Below, one piece after another: positions 56,296 to 64,000 of a stretch of DNA of 64,000 nt. Location of the stretch: IMG/VR virus record IMGVR_UViG_3300032224_000970, positions 62,001-126,000 of that record; one strand, 5' to 3'. This DNA comes from a virus. The notes beneath the pieces are model-generated. The model saw nothing but the letters and a program-made list of their open reading frames with translations. It did not search any database and had not been told where the DNA came from. Position numbers and translations under genes: made by a program. How positions within the stretch are numbered: the stretch's first letter is position 1; each line of letters starts with the position of its first letter.

Positions 56296-58104
56296 ATGGA
56301 AAGTATTGTGCATGGCATAAAGGTGGATTACACCCGAGACAGTTTGTTTGATGAATTAGGTAAGTTAAGATTAAAAGAAAGTTACATGAAGGATGAGGAA
56401 GTATCTCCTCAAGAAAGGTTCGCTTATGTTTCGATCACTTTTGGAAGCAATCCAGACCATGCTCAGCGTCTGTATAATTACTCCAGCAATCATTGGCTTA
56501 GTTATTCTACTCCAATTCTTTCTTTTGGTCGTTCTAAGCGTGGCATGCCTATATCATGTTTTCTTAACTACATTGAAGATACAGCAGAGGGTCTAGTTGA
56601 TAATCTATCTGAAACTAATTGGCTTAGTATGTTGGGTGGTGGTGTCGGTATCGGTTTTGGTATCAGGTCTGCTGATGACAAGTCAACTGGCGTCATGCCA
56701 CACCTCAAAATGTATGATGCGTCCTCGCTGGCTTACAGACAAGGTCGTACTCGCAGAGGCAGTTACGCTGCTTATCTTGACATATCTCATCCTGATATTA
56801 TCAATTTTCTAGAGATGCGCAAGCCAACAGGTGACCAGAATATGCGTTGCCTTAATTTACATCATGGGCTAAACATCACTGATGACTTCATGCAGATTAT
56901 TGAGAACTGTATGTTGGATCCAGAAGCAGACGATTCCTGGGAGTTGAAGGATCCACATAGTGGAGAGATTCGTGAAACTGTATTAGCAAAAGAACTGTGG
57001 CAACGTATCCTTGAGATGCGTATGCAAACTGGCGAACCATACCTACATTTCATTGATGAATCCAATCGTAAACTACCTCAGTGGTTGAAGGAAAAAGGTT
57101 TAAAGGTTCATCAATCAAATCTTTGCTCTGAAATTATTCTACCAACCAATGAAGAACGTACTGCTGTTTGTTGCTTGTCTTCGTTAAACTTGGAGTACTA
57201 TGATGAATGGAAATCAAATAAATTATTTTTGCGTGATGTGGCGGAAATGTTGGACAATGTTCTCAACTATTTTATTGACAATGCTCCTGATACTATCGCA
57301 AGAGCAAAGTATTCAGCAATGCGTGAGCGCAGTATTGGGATTGGTGCTTTGGGTTGGCATGCTCTACTACAACGTAAGAATATTCCATGGGAATCATCCC
57401 AAGCAGTTGGACTCAACAAACAAATCTTCAAACATATCAGAGAGGGATTAGATGACGCCAATAAAGTATTGGGAATGGAGAGAGGTGAGGCACCAGACGC
57501 TGAAGGTACTGGCAATCGTTTCAGCCATCTCATGGCAATTGCTCCCAATGCTTCTTCTTCCATCCTTATGGGCAATACCTCTCCTAGTATTGAACCTTAT
57601 AGGGCTAATGCATATCGCCAAGACACTTTGTCGGGTTCTCACTTAAACAAGAACAAGTGGCTTGATAAAGTTATTCAGAATCACTTGTCTAGCGATGGTG
57701 GAACCATATCGCAAAATGAGTATAATGATATCTGGTCTTCAATCATTGCTAATGATGGTAGCGTTCAACATCTAGATTGGATGGATGAATGGACAAAGGA
57801 TGTATTCAAGACTTCAATGGAGATTGACCAGCGTTGGGTTGTTCAGCATGCTGCTGATCGTCAAGAGTTTATCGACCAAGCCCAATCATTGAATGTTTTC
57901 TTTAGACCAGATAGCCACATCAAGTATATCCATGCTGTGCACTTCCAAGCATGGAAGCAGGGACTGAAGACAATGTACTACTGCCGTAGTGATAAGATTG
58001 CTAAAGCAGATAAAGTATCAAAGCGTATTGAACGAGAAGTAATTAAAGAGATTGATTTACATGCACTGACAGAAGGAAACGACTGCCTTGCTTGCGAAGG
58101 ATAA
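56296..58104 (+). CDS. nrdA: Ribonucleotide reductase large subunit NrdA
   Basis: The 602-residue class I alpha subunit has the active-site NLCSEI (Asn-x-Cys-x-Glu), SSLNLEYY, ERSIGIGALGWHALLQ, PNASSSILMGNTSPSIEP and a C-terminal redox pair CLACEG. It is much shorter than typical NrdA (about 750), because the N-terminal ATP-cone appears absent. It would therefore lack that form of allosteric activity control. It pairs with the NrdB that follows. Confidence 0.95.
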   Translation: MESIVHGIKVDYTRDSLFDELGKLRLKESYMKDEEVSPQERFAYVSITFGSNPDHAQRLYNYSSNHWLSYSTPILSFGRSKRGMPISCFLNYIEDTAEGLVDNLSETNWLSMLGGGVGIGFGIRSADDKSTGVMPHLKMYDASSLAYRQGRTRRGSYAAYLDISHPDIINFLEMRKPTGDQNMRCLNLHHGLNITDDFMQIIENCMLDPEADDSWELKDPHSGEIRETVLAKELWQRILEMRMQTGEPYLHFIDESNRKLPQWLKEKGLKVHQSNLCSEIILPTNEERTAVCCLSSLNLEYYDEWKSNKLFLRDVAEMLDNVLNYFIDNAPDTIARAKYSAMRERSIGIGALGWHALLQRKNIPWESSQAVGLNKQIFKHIREGLDDANKVLGMERGEAPDAEGTGNRFSHLMAIAPNASSSILMGNTSPSIEPYRANAYRQDTLSGSHLNKNKWLDKVIQNHLSSDGGTISQNEYNDIWSSIIANDGSVQHLDWMDEWTKDVFKTSMEIDQRWVVQHAADRQEFIDQAQSLNVFFRPDSHIKYIHAVHFQAWKQGLKTMYYCRSDKIAKADKVSKRIEREVIKEIDLHALTEGNDCLACEG

Positions 58105-58108
58105 AAGG

Positions 58109-59101
58109 ATGATAACGAAAACAAAAACCAAACTAACAGATCAACGTACTTATTTTAAACCATTCAACTATCCATGGGCATATGATGCATGGTTGAAACA
58201 TGAACAGGCACACTGGCTTCATACAGAAGTGCCGATGGCTGAAGATGTAAAAGACTGGAAGAAGAAACTTACTGCTGAGGAAAAGCAATTCCTTACAAAC
58301 ATCTTTCGTTTCTTCACACAGGGTGATATCGATGTAGCAGGTGGTTATGTAAATAACTATCTTCCATATTTCCCACAGCCAGAGATCCGTATGATGCTTA
58401 TGGGATTCGCTGCACGTGAAGCATTGCATATTGCAGCATATTCTCACCTGATTGAAACTTTAGGAATGCCCGAAGCCACTTATAATGAATTCCTTGAATA
58501 TCAAGAGATGAAGGATAAGCATGACTATGTTACCACACTCAGTTCGAAAAATGGCACTCTCGCCTCGACAGCTACCCACATCGCAGTCTTCTCTGCTTTT
58601 ACTGAGGGTATGCAGCTGTTTAGTTCTTTTATTATGCTACTTAATTTTCCAAGACATGGTATAATGAAAGGTATGGGGCAGATCGTTACTTGGTCTATCG
58701 TTGATGAAACAATGCATGCCGAGAATATGATTCGTCTATTCAAAGAGTTTATCAAAGAGAACAATGAGATCTGGAATGATGATCTGAAGAGCAAGATCTA
58801 TTCTATCGCTGAAAAGATGGTAGAGTTAGAAGATAAGTTTATTGACCTTTGCTACGCCAATGGTGATATGCGTGACTTGTCTGCAGCTGATGTAAAACAA
58901 TACATTCGTTACATTGCTGATCGCAGACTTATCTCTCTTGGTATGAAAGGTATTTTCAAAGTAAAGCGTAACCCACTACCATGGGTGGAAGAAATGATCA
59001 ATGCACCAGTGCATGGCAACTTCTTTGAGAATCGTGTAACTGACTACGCTAAGGGTGCGTTATCTGGATCATGGACTGATGTGTGGGGGAAAGCAGCATA
59101 A
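58109..59101 (+). CDS. nrdB: Ribonucleotide reductase small subunit NrdB
   Basis: The 330-residue radical-bearing subunit shows the di-iron and radical motif REALHIAAYSHLIETLG. Glu, His and the Tyr equivalent to the E. coli NrdB radical Tyr122 are spaced as expected. Later ligands are in FSAFTEGMQLFSSF and VDETMHAENM. The start is ATG 58109 with AAGGA upstream; TTG 58088 would overlap nrdA by 17 bases and is less likely. Confidence 0.94.
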   Translation: MITKTKTKLTDQRTYFKPFNYPWAYDAWLKHEQAHWLHTEVPMAEDVKDWKKKLTAEEKQFLTNIFRFFTQGDIDVAGGYVNNYLPYFPQPEIRMMLMGFAAREALHIAAYSHLIETLGMPEATYNEFLEYQEMKDKHDYVTTLSSKNGTLASTATHIAVFSAFTEGMQLFSSFIMLLNFPRHGIMKGMGQIVTWSIVDETMHAENMIRLFKEFIKENNEIWNDDLKSKIYSIAEKMVELEDKFIDLCYANGDMRDLSAADVKQYIRYIADRRLISLGMKGIFKVKRNPLPWVEEMINAPVHGNFFENRVTDYAKGALSGSWTDVWGKAA

Positions 59102-59250
59102 TGGCAATCAAATATTTTGAGTGTGCGGAGTGTGGAGCAGAAGGAAAGATTACAGTAAAGGGTAATGATATCCCAGTACAAGATATTGTATACTGTCCAG
59201 TCTGCTCTGCCGACATCTACGAAGAAGAGGAGTTCGACGAGGAAGAATAA
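59101..59250 (+). CDS. Small zinc-ribbon protein
   Basis: This 49-residue protein (MAIKYFECAECGAEGKITVK then IVYCPVCSADIYEEEE) has two CxxC pairs 24-25 residues apart, a complete zinc ribbon, and an acidic tail. It starts in TAATG overlap with nrdB. Too short to appear in a typical ORF list, but well supported. Confidence 0.75.
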   Translation: MAIKYFECAECGAEGKITVKGNDIPVQDIVYCPVCSADIYEEEEFDEEE

Positions 59251-59253
59251 ATA
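59246..59253 (+). promoter_or_regulatory. Putative late promoter overlapping a stop codon
   Basis: AATAAATA ends 7 bases before the ATG at 59261. A late transcript would have almost no leader. Confidence 0.45.
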
Positions 59254-59260
59254 GTCTTCT

Positions 59261-59686
59261 ATGTGGACTTATTTAAACAATATCGTTGAAGAATTACCAG
59301 AAGATTGTGTAGGTTTTGTATACCTAATCACCAACACAATCTCAAATCGCAAGTATGTAGGTAAGAAGTTAGCCAAGTTCTCAAAGACCACTTACAAGAT
59401 GGTCAAGTTAAAGAATGGCACTAAGAAGAAAAAGAAGATAAGATCCAAGATTGATTCCGACTGGCAGGATTACTATGGATCTAGTATTGAATTACAAAAA
59501 GACATAGAATCATTAGGCAAAGAAAACTTTGTAAGAGAAATTTTATATTTCTGTAAATCAAAAGCAGAGTGTTCTTACATAGAAGCCAGAGAACAATTTA
59601 CTAGAAGGGTACTAGAGAGCACTGAGTACTACAATAATAACATTATGTGTAGGATTCATGGCTCTCATATTATTAACAAGATATGA
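59261..59686 (+). CDS. GIY-YIG-like protein
   Basis: This 141-residue protein has GFVYLITNTISNRKYVGKKLA (GIY and YIG strands) and a Lys-rich insert (KNGTKKKKKIRSK). DYYGSSIELQKDIESLGKEN then CSYIEAREQF contain a candidate catalytic Glu. The length and arrangement resemble phage GIY-YIG proteins near nrd genes. Late promoter close to ATG; no SD seen. Confidence 0.65.
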   Translation: MWTYLNNIVEELPEDCVGFVYLITNTISNRKYVGKKLAKFSKTTYKMVKLKNGTKKKKKIRSKIDSDWQDYYGSSIELQKDIESLGKENFVREILYFCKSKAECSYIEAREQFTRRVLESTEYYNNNIMCRIHGSHIINKI

Positions 59687-60759
59687 AATACTTACTATTC
59701 CTAACAGCTTTATCGCTGTCAGCAACGGCAGCGTATTACTCCATCATGGGATTGGTAGCAATTTTTGCTGCAGCTGCTATCCCAATCTTTGTCATGGGTT
59801 CACTACTTGAAGTATCTAAACTTGTAGTAGCATCATGGCTATACCGAAATTGGAAAGAAATACCAATATTATTGAAGAGTTATTTCTCAGTAGCATTGGT
59901 AGTTCTTATGCTGTTAACTTCAATGGGTATCTTTGGCTATCTGTCAAAGGCACACTTGGATCAAGCAGTACCATCAGGTGATGTGCAGGCAAAACTTGCA
60001 TTAATAGATGAAAAAATTAAAACAGAAAAGGAGAACATAAATGCAAGTCGTAAAGAACTTTCTCAACTCGATGCTCAAGTTGATCAAACCATCAGTAGAA
60101 CAACCGAAGCCAGTGGAACAGACCGAGCCATTGCCATCCGTAGAGGACAGCAAAAAGATAGAGCCAGAATCCTCAACGAAATCGGTCAAGCGCAAGCCAA
60201 GATCGCAAAGTACAACGAAGAACGTGCGCCAATCGCCAGCGAAGTCCGCAAAGTCGAAGCCGAAGTCGGTCCGATCAAATACATCGCAGCGTTAATATAT
60301 GGAGATACTGCTGACCAAAATTTATTAGAGTCAGCAGTCCGTATTGTTATCCTGTTGATTGTATTTGTATTTGATCCACTTGCTGTGTTGATGTTGGTCG
60401 CTGCTAATTTGGAAATGGTGAAGGGTATGAAAAAAGATCCCGAACAAATTATAGAAGAACCAGCACCACAAGCACAACCAGATCCCGAACCAGTAGAACC
60501 ACCGAAACCTTTACCGAGTGAAGCAAAGAGTATAATCAAAGACTTCTTTACTGGTAATAAAACTGTAAAGGAAGAAGTGAAGGAAGAGGAAAAAGGTAAA
60601 GAGTGGGAAAAACAATTATACGATAGAGTTGAACCTAAGAAAAAGAGAGTTATAAGTTATGATACTCTTGGAAGAAGAATTACTCCACTTACTGAACAAG
60701 AATTGATTGAAATACAAGTAGAAGAATTACAAAGAGATACTCCGCATAAAGCATCTTGA
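59683..60759 (+). CDS. Inner-membrane protein with internal coiled coil
   Basis: This 358-residue protein has three N-terminal membrane segments (about 1-20, 22-52, 68-90), a coiled coil (about 95-195), a further membrane segment (about 212-240) and a Pro/Glu/Lys-rich cytoplasmic tail. YSIMGLVAIFAAAAIPIFVM and TSMGIFGYLSKAH are typical of a family found in aquatic T4-like phages. Function unknown, perhaps host membrane remodelling or superinfection control. Confidence 0.65.
   Translation: MKYLLFLTALSLSATAAYYSIMGLVAIFAAAAIPIFVMGSLLEVSKLVVASWLYRNWKEIPILLKSYFSVALVVLMLLTSMGIFGYLSKAHLDQAVPSGDVQAKLALIDEKIKTEKENINASRKELSQLDAQVDQTISRTTEASGTDRAIAIRRGQQKDRARILNEIGQAQAKIAKYNEERAPIASEVRKVEAEVGPIKYIAALIYGDTADQNLLESAVRIVILLIVFVFDPLAVLMLVAANLEMVKGMKKDPEQIIEEPAPQAQPDPEPVEPPKPLPSEAKSIIKDFFTGNKTVKEEVKEEEKGKEWEKQLYDRVEPKKKRVISYDTLGRRITPLTEQELIEIQVEELQRDTPHKAS
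60041..60295 (+). CDS. Possible nested (overprinted) small basic protein
   Basis: An 84-codon ORF in another frame lies inside the membrane protein gene. It has an unusually good SD (AAAAGGAGAACATAA before ATG). The product is Lys/Ser/Pro-rich and strongly basic toward its end. It may only be an accident of the coiled-coil codons, but the SD is better than that of many real genes here. Confidence 0.25.
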   Translation: MQVVKNFLNSMLKLIKPSVEQPKPVEQTEPLPSVEDSKKIEPESSTKSVKRKPRSQSTTKNVRQSPAKSAKSKPKSVRSNTSQR

Positions 60760-60772
60760 GACCTTGAAACCG

Positions 60773-60779
60773 CTAAATA
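60773..60779 (+). promoter_or_regulatory. Putative late promoter
   Basis: CTAAATA (CGCTAAATAG) in the short gap before the DUF4337-like gene, 25 bases before its first ATG. Confidence 0.5.
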
Positions 60780-60804
60780 GTTTTGGATCCCAATAACAAC
60801 TATA

Positions 60805-61374
60805 ATGGATTTAAAGATGGCACAAGAACAAACTCAAGCAAAACCTCTATCTCGTTCTGAAAGAGAAGCACTTATTAAAGATAAAGCAGGATGGGTTATT
60901 ACTATCCTTGCTGCTCTATTGGCAATTAATACTTATATGGGTGGTGGTAATAGTTCGAAGGTGTTGAATAATACCATTGAAGCCAACAATACATGGGCAT
61001 TCTATCAGGCAAAAAGCATTAAGCAAACATTAGCTGAGCAGTCTCAAGATGATGCTAAATTTCGTAATGACACGAAGAAAGTAGAATTTCTTCAGAAGAA
61101 AATTGATCGTTATGAATCTGATCCAGCAACTGGTGAGGGTAAAAAAGAATTGATGGAAAAAGCAAGAAAACTAGAAGCTGATCGTGCTGTTGCTAAATCA
61201 CGTGGACCATGGTATACATTCGCTGGAAGTTTATTCCAGATTGCTATTGTATTACTAACAGCATCTATTCTTGCGGTAAACAACAGATTATATAATGCCA
61301 GTCTTGGAGTTGGTGCGCTTGCAGCCATACTTATGTCACAAGCAATTTGGTTATGGTTACCACTAACAATCTAA
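60805..61374 (+). CDS. DUF4337-like membrane protein
   Basis: This 189-residue protein has membrane segment 1 (GWVITILAALLAINTYMG), then EANNTWAFYQAKSIKQTLAE, a soluble helical hairpin, and a C-terminal pair of membrane segments (FQIAIVLLTASILA, GVGALAAILMSQAIW). The NNTWAFYQAK motif is characteristic of DUF4337. Start 60805 or 60817; no clear SD. Confidence 0.7.
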   Translation: MDLKMAQEQTQAKPLSRSEREALIKDKAGWVITILAALLAINTYMGGGNSSKVLNNTIEANNTWAFYQAKSIKQTLAEQSQDDAKFRNDTKKVEFLQKKIDRYESDPATGEGKKELMEKARKLEADRAVAKSRGPWYTFAGSLFQIAIVLLTASILAVNNRLYNASLGVGALAAILMSQAIWLWLPLTI

Positions 61375-61386
61375 TAAGGGAACAAA

Positions 61387-61860
61387 ATGAACAGAAAGAT
61401 CGCTACAGCGGTGCTTTTTGTCATGGCTACATCACTTGCAATGGCAGATCCCATTGTAACCGACTCGACTAGTAGAAGCACAACAGACTCTACCTCAACA
61501 AGCACGACAACAGTAAAATCCCCACCTCCAACTGCGGTGGCTCCAGCAATCACAAGCATCAATAATGACTTATGTGCAGTAGGTGTATCTGGCGCAGCAC
61601 AAACACAAATTCTTGGTATCGCTATCGGTTCTACATTCGTAGATAAGAATTGCGAAAGATTAAAGTTATCCAAGACACTTTATGACATGGGTATGAAAGT
61701 AGCTGCAGTTGCTACTCTGTGTCAAGACGAACGTGTGTTTACTGCTATGATGAATGCAGGAACACCATGTCCTGTTGATGGAAAAATTGGTGAGTCTGCT
61801 AAAGCAATTTGGGACGCTGATCCATCTAGACAGCCACAGAAAATCAAGAGTAAAGACTAA
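61387..61860 (+). CDS. Secreted protein of unknown function
   Basis: This 157-residue protein has a signal peptide (MNRKIATAVLFVMATSLAMA, cleavage after Ala20) and a Ser/Thr-rich linker. A conserved domain follows with four Cys (NDLCAVGVSGAAQTQILGI, NCERLKLSKTLYDMGMKVAA, CQDERVFTAMMNAGTPCP). Similar exported proteins occur in aquatic T4-like phages. It is adjacent to a second exported protein (TAATG overlap), so they may act together in the periplasm. Confidence 0.68.
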   Translation: MNRKIATAVLFVMATSLAMADPIVTDSTSRSTTDSTSTSTTTVKSPPPTAVAPAITSINNDLCAVGVSGAAQTQILGIAIGSTFVDKNCERLKLSKTLYDMGMKVAAVATLCQDERVFTAMMNAGTPCPVDGKIGESAKAIWDADPSRQPQKIKSKD

Positions 61861-64000
61861 TGCGTTTCGCATTGGCATTTTTTCTAATGATAGTTTTGGC
61901 AGTGTTGCTGCCAAAGGCACGTGCACAATCCACCGTATCTAACAACATTTTAACTCCAACAGTCCCAGCATGGTCTGGTTCTGTCGCAGGACAAAATGGT
62001 GGTTACTCTGGTGGTGGTAATGGACCAGCATTTAATTCTACAACAAATACTTTAATCTTTGGATATACTAATGCAACTGCAACACAAAATATATCTGCCC
62101 AAGCATTTGCTATTCAACATGCACTAGATCTAGCAAACTCTGGTATTAAAATTCAGGGATATAACTACTCATGGCAGATTAATAACTCTGGTCAACAGTC
62201 AGGAACACTTACTGGTAAAGTTGATCTTCTTAGATCAGGTAGTGTGCTAGAGTCTTATACTTACAACTATAATGCACCAACAAATGGGTTTGAGTTAAAG
62301 ACTGGTACACAGAATTTTACGAATGAATATGATATGCTCTCTACAGATGCAATCAGATTATCATTTACTGGTAAGGATAGTAGATTCTGGTCAGGTTATT
62401 ATGGACCACAGGTTAGACAGCCATCTCTAACACTTAACTATACAACAGACCCATGTGCTGCTAATCCATTATATTCACCAAGTTGTCCAAACTACAATAA
62501 AGTACTGACTAGTCAAAACCTACTTGGGAATGAATATGGTATACAAAGTTATGCTATCAATCAAGCACTAGCATTATCTGGTTCAGGTGTGCAGATTAAT
62601 GGTTTCAAGTATGGTTATGACTTGTATGTTGGTGGTGATTGGTGTTATTTTGGATTTATAATTTGTTTTGATTGGAGACAATCTTCAATGGCAGTAGATG
62701 TTAATGTTACATCAGCTGCAGGAACAAATCTGTATACTGCAACACATGATCATACTCAACAAAATACATTCGGTAGTTACAGCTACAGTTATGTGTTCCC
62801 AACAAAACAACCATTGACATCGATGGGCAACTTCTCATTGTCTTCAAGACAATTTGGAACAGGTGCATTATACAGTAGCTGGAGTAACTGGCAGTATACA
62901 CCTGACCCATGCGTAGTAGATCCACTGTCATCTGCAACATGTCCAGGTTACGCAGTTGCTTATAAAACACAACAGTGTGCTGCCAATCCTTTATATGCAG
63001 CTGATTGTCCAGGATATGCTGCTGCTATGTTTACACAGCAATGTACTGCTAATGTTTTGTCAGACCCGACATGTCCAGGATATGCATCTGCTTATTTAAA
63101 CTATCAGTGCTCTATCAACCCTCTCTATTCAACAACTTGTGCTGGATATGAAACTGCATATTTCAGTCAGCAGTGCTCTATCAATCCTTTATACAACAGT
63201 AGATGTGATGGTTATGCAGTCGCTTACAAAGCACAACAGTGTTCACTAAATGCTCTTTATGCTACTGACTGTCCAGGATATGCTACAGCCTATAAATCTC
63301 AACAGTGTTCACTAAATGCTCTTTATGCTACTGACTGTCCAGGATATGCAGCTGCTTATAAAACACAGCAGTGTAATTCAGATGGATTATATGCAAGAGA
63401 CTGCCCAAACTATGCTGAAGCATATGCTAAGAAAAATGTTCTAAACATATCTTCAACAGGAACTACTACCACAACTACTGCACCGAAAACTACAACTACA
63501 GTTTCAACTACAGAACCAACACCAACAGTTTCGAGTAGTGGTAAGGTTACAACTGATGTTGCGATTGTAAGTGATAGTAATGTAAACACAGTTATCACTA
63601 GTAAGTCAACAAGTACTGATGCAGCTGCAACTTCTGCACCTGTTAACGTAACTAAACAAGAATCACCACAACAATCTCAACAAACACAACCAACAACTAC
63701 AGCATCTGCCCCACAGGACAAGAAAGCTGAGGAGAAAAAAGATGATGCTCCGAAAGGCACTGGAGGCAGTTCTTCGCCACAAAATACTGGTAATGCTACA
63801 GCGTCATCTGATACAAAGAACGAACCAAAAACTGCAAGACAAGAAATAGCAGAGAAGAGACAGGAAGCTGCCAGAGCAAAGGCAGTTGAGACTGGAAAGA
63901 ATCTCGCTAATGAAATGGGTAAAGCATCAAACATGGATCAACAGATTGCTGTTCAGAATGTAGTTATACAAGCAATGGGTTTCACTCCAGGATTTGATGC
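61860..64000 (+). CDS. Large secreted Cys-repeat protein (partial, runs off window)
   Basis: The frame is open from ATG 61860 to the window end (713 codons). A signal peptide (FALAFFLMIVLAVLLPKARA) leads into two beta-rich domains of similar plan (about 30-200 and 215-345), the second flanked by Cys. Eight tandem 22-residue repeats then lie at 62910-63437, with consensus CxxNxLYxxxCPGYAxAYxx. A Thr/Ser/Gln-rich stalk and a charged helical segment follow. Each repeat has two Cys that could form disulfides in the periplasm. Probably exported or envelope-associated. Confidence 0.75.
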   Translation, partial: MRFALAFFLMIVLAVLLPKARAQSTVSNNILTPTVPAWSGSVAGQNGGYSGGGNGPAFNSTTNTLIFGYTNATATQNISAQAFAIQHALDLANSGIKIQGYNYSWQINNSGQQSGTLTGKVDLLRSGSVLESYTYNYNAPTNGFELKTGTQNFTNEYDMLSTDAIRLSFTGKDSRFWSGYYGPQVRQPSLTLNYTTDPCAANPLYSPSCPNYNKVLTSQNLLGNEYGIQSYAINQALALSGSGVQINGFKYGYDLYVGGDWCYFGFIICFDWRQSSMAVDVNVTSAAGTNLYTATHDHTQQNTFGSYSYSYVFPTKQPLTSMGNFSLSSRQFGTGALYSSWSNWQYTPDPCVVDPLSSATCPGYAVAYKTQQCAANPLYAADCPGYAAAMFTQQCTANVLSDPTCPGYASAYLNYQCSINPLYSTTCAGYETAYFSQQCSINPLYNSRCDGYAVAYKAQQCSLNALYATDCPGYATAYKSQQCSLNALYATDCPGYAAAYKTQQCNSDGLYARDCPNYAEAYAKKNVLNISSTGTTTTTTAPKTTTTVSTTEPTPTVSSSGKVTTDVAIVSDSNVNTVITSKSTSTDAAATSAPVNVTKQESPQQSQQTQPTTTASAPQDKKAEEKKDDAPKGTGGSSSPQNTGNATASSDTKNEPKTARQEIAEKRQEAARAKAVETGKNLANEMGKASNMDQQIAVQNVVIQAMGFTPGFD
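62910..63437 (+). repeat. Eight tandem 66-bp repeats coding for Cys modules
   Basis: The period is 66 bases (22 codons). Units 6 and 7 share an exact 50-base stretch (63234-63283 and 63300-63349), pointing to recent duplication, while earlier units have diverged. An isolated related unit lies at about 62457. Confidence 0.9.

Noticed and set aside
58660-58665. Internal TATAAT in nrdB as a promoter
   Set aside because: At the 17-base spacing the -35 would be CTACTT, a poor match; other in-gene TATAAT sites at 31841, 33089, 35878, 45036, 52784 and 57721 also lack a -35 box.
1-64000. Cyanophage origin
   Set aside because: Many genes are shared with T4-like cyanophages, but no psbA, psbD, hli, petE or carbon-metabolism gene is present in this window.

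Overview
The window is a contiguous piece of a T4-like (Tevenvirinae-related) myovirus genome. All genes lie on the + strand, packed end to end with ATGA, TAATG and GTGA junctions, and gaps are never longer than about 180 bases. The T4 virion core (18, 19, 20, 67, 21, 22, 23), replisome (43, 44, 62, 45, 41, 61, 30), recombination set (uvsX, uvsY, uvsW, 46, 47) and regulators (55, regA) can all be recognised. Accessory genes (Hsp20, CobS/MoxR-VWA pair, Dps, ThyX, NrdAB, 2OG-Fe(II) oxygenase, phasin-like protein, GIY-YIG proteins, secreted Cys-repeat protein) are typical of aquatic T4-like phages. There is no photosynthesis gene, so a cyanobacterial host is not indicated. A spanin pair and perfect sigma70-type promoters point to a Gram-negative, probably proteobacterial, host; anything finer is a guess.

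Layout. 1-7.7 kb: tail sheath end, tail tube, portal, prohead core, protease, scaffold, major capsid protein, a strong terminator and a second tube-like protein. 7.7-15.3 kb: uvsY, uvsW, an Sm-like protein, late sigma gp55, an AAA+ ATPase and gp47/gp46. 15.4-20.8 kb: a zincin-VWA protein, a MoxR/CobS ATPase, a free copy of the CobS N-terminal domain, a winged-helix protein, a dNTP hydrolase-like protein and an SGNH hydrolase. 20.8-24 kb: the clamp and clamp-loader operon with regA. 24-25.6 kb: a probable structured RNA, phasin-like and Hsp20 genes. 25.6-36.9 kb: ligase, small genes, DexA, gp43, a 2OG oxygenase, thioredoxin, UvsX, gp41. 36.9-40.4 kb: a TET/JBP oxygenase, a glycosyltransferase, a HAD hydrolase and a zincin. 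40.4-52.4 kb: virion and internal-head proteins, including nucleotidyltransferase and ligase-like candidates with capsid-targeting-like N-termini, Dps and a modular protein with repeated LDE sites. 52.4-54.5 kb: small late genes, spanins and a tail-anchored lysis-type protein. 54.5-59.3 kb: primase, ThyX, NrdA, NrdB. 59.3-64 kb: a GIY-YIG protein, membrane proteins and secreted proteins, the last running off the window.

Regulation. Replication genes sit behind host-type promoters, all with a 17-base spacer and falling into two sequence classes. Three consensus-like promoters lie inside upstream genes. Virion and late genes follow CTAAATA or TATAAATA boxes, as expected for gp55-dependent late promoters; at three genes the box is so close to the start codon that the mRNA should be nearly leaderless.

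The most interesting candidates are: (1) a TET/JBP oxygenase plus BGT-like glycosyltransferase, with a clamp-binding-like C-terminus on the oxygenase shared with gp43 and gp55, suggesting DNA hypermodification coupled to replication; (2) a set of enzymes carrying T4 internal-protein-like N-termini, suggesting they travel in the capsid; (3) an 813-residue protein built of modules separated by protease-like LDE sites; (4) a five-hairpin intergenic RNA behind a perfect late promoter.
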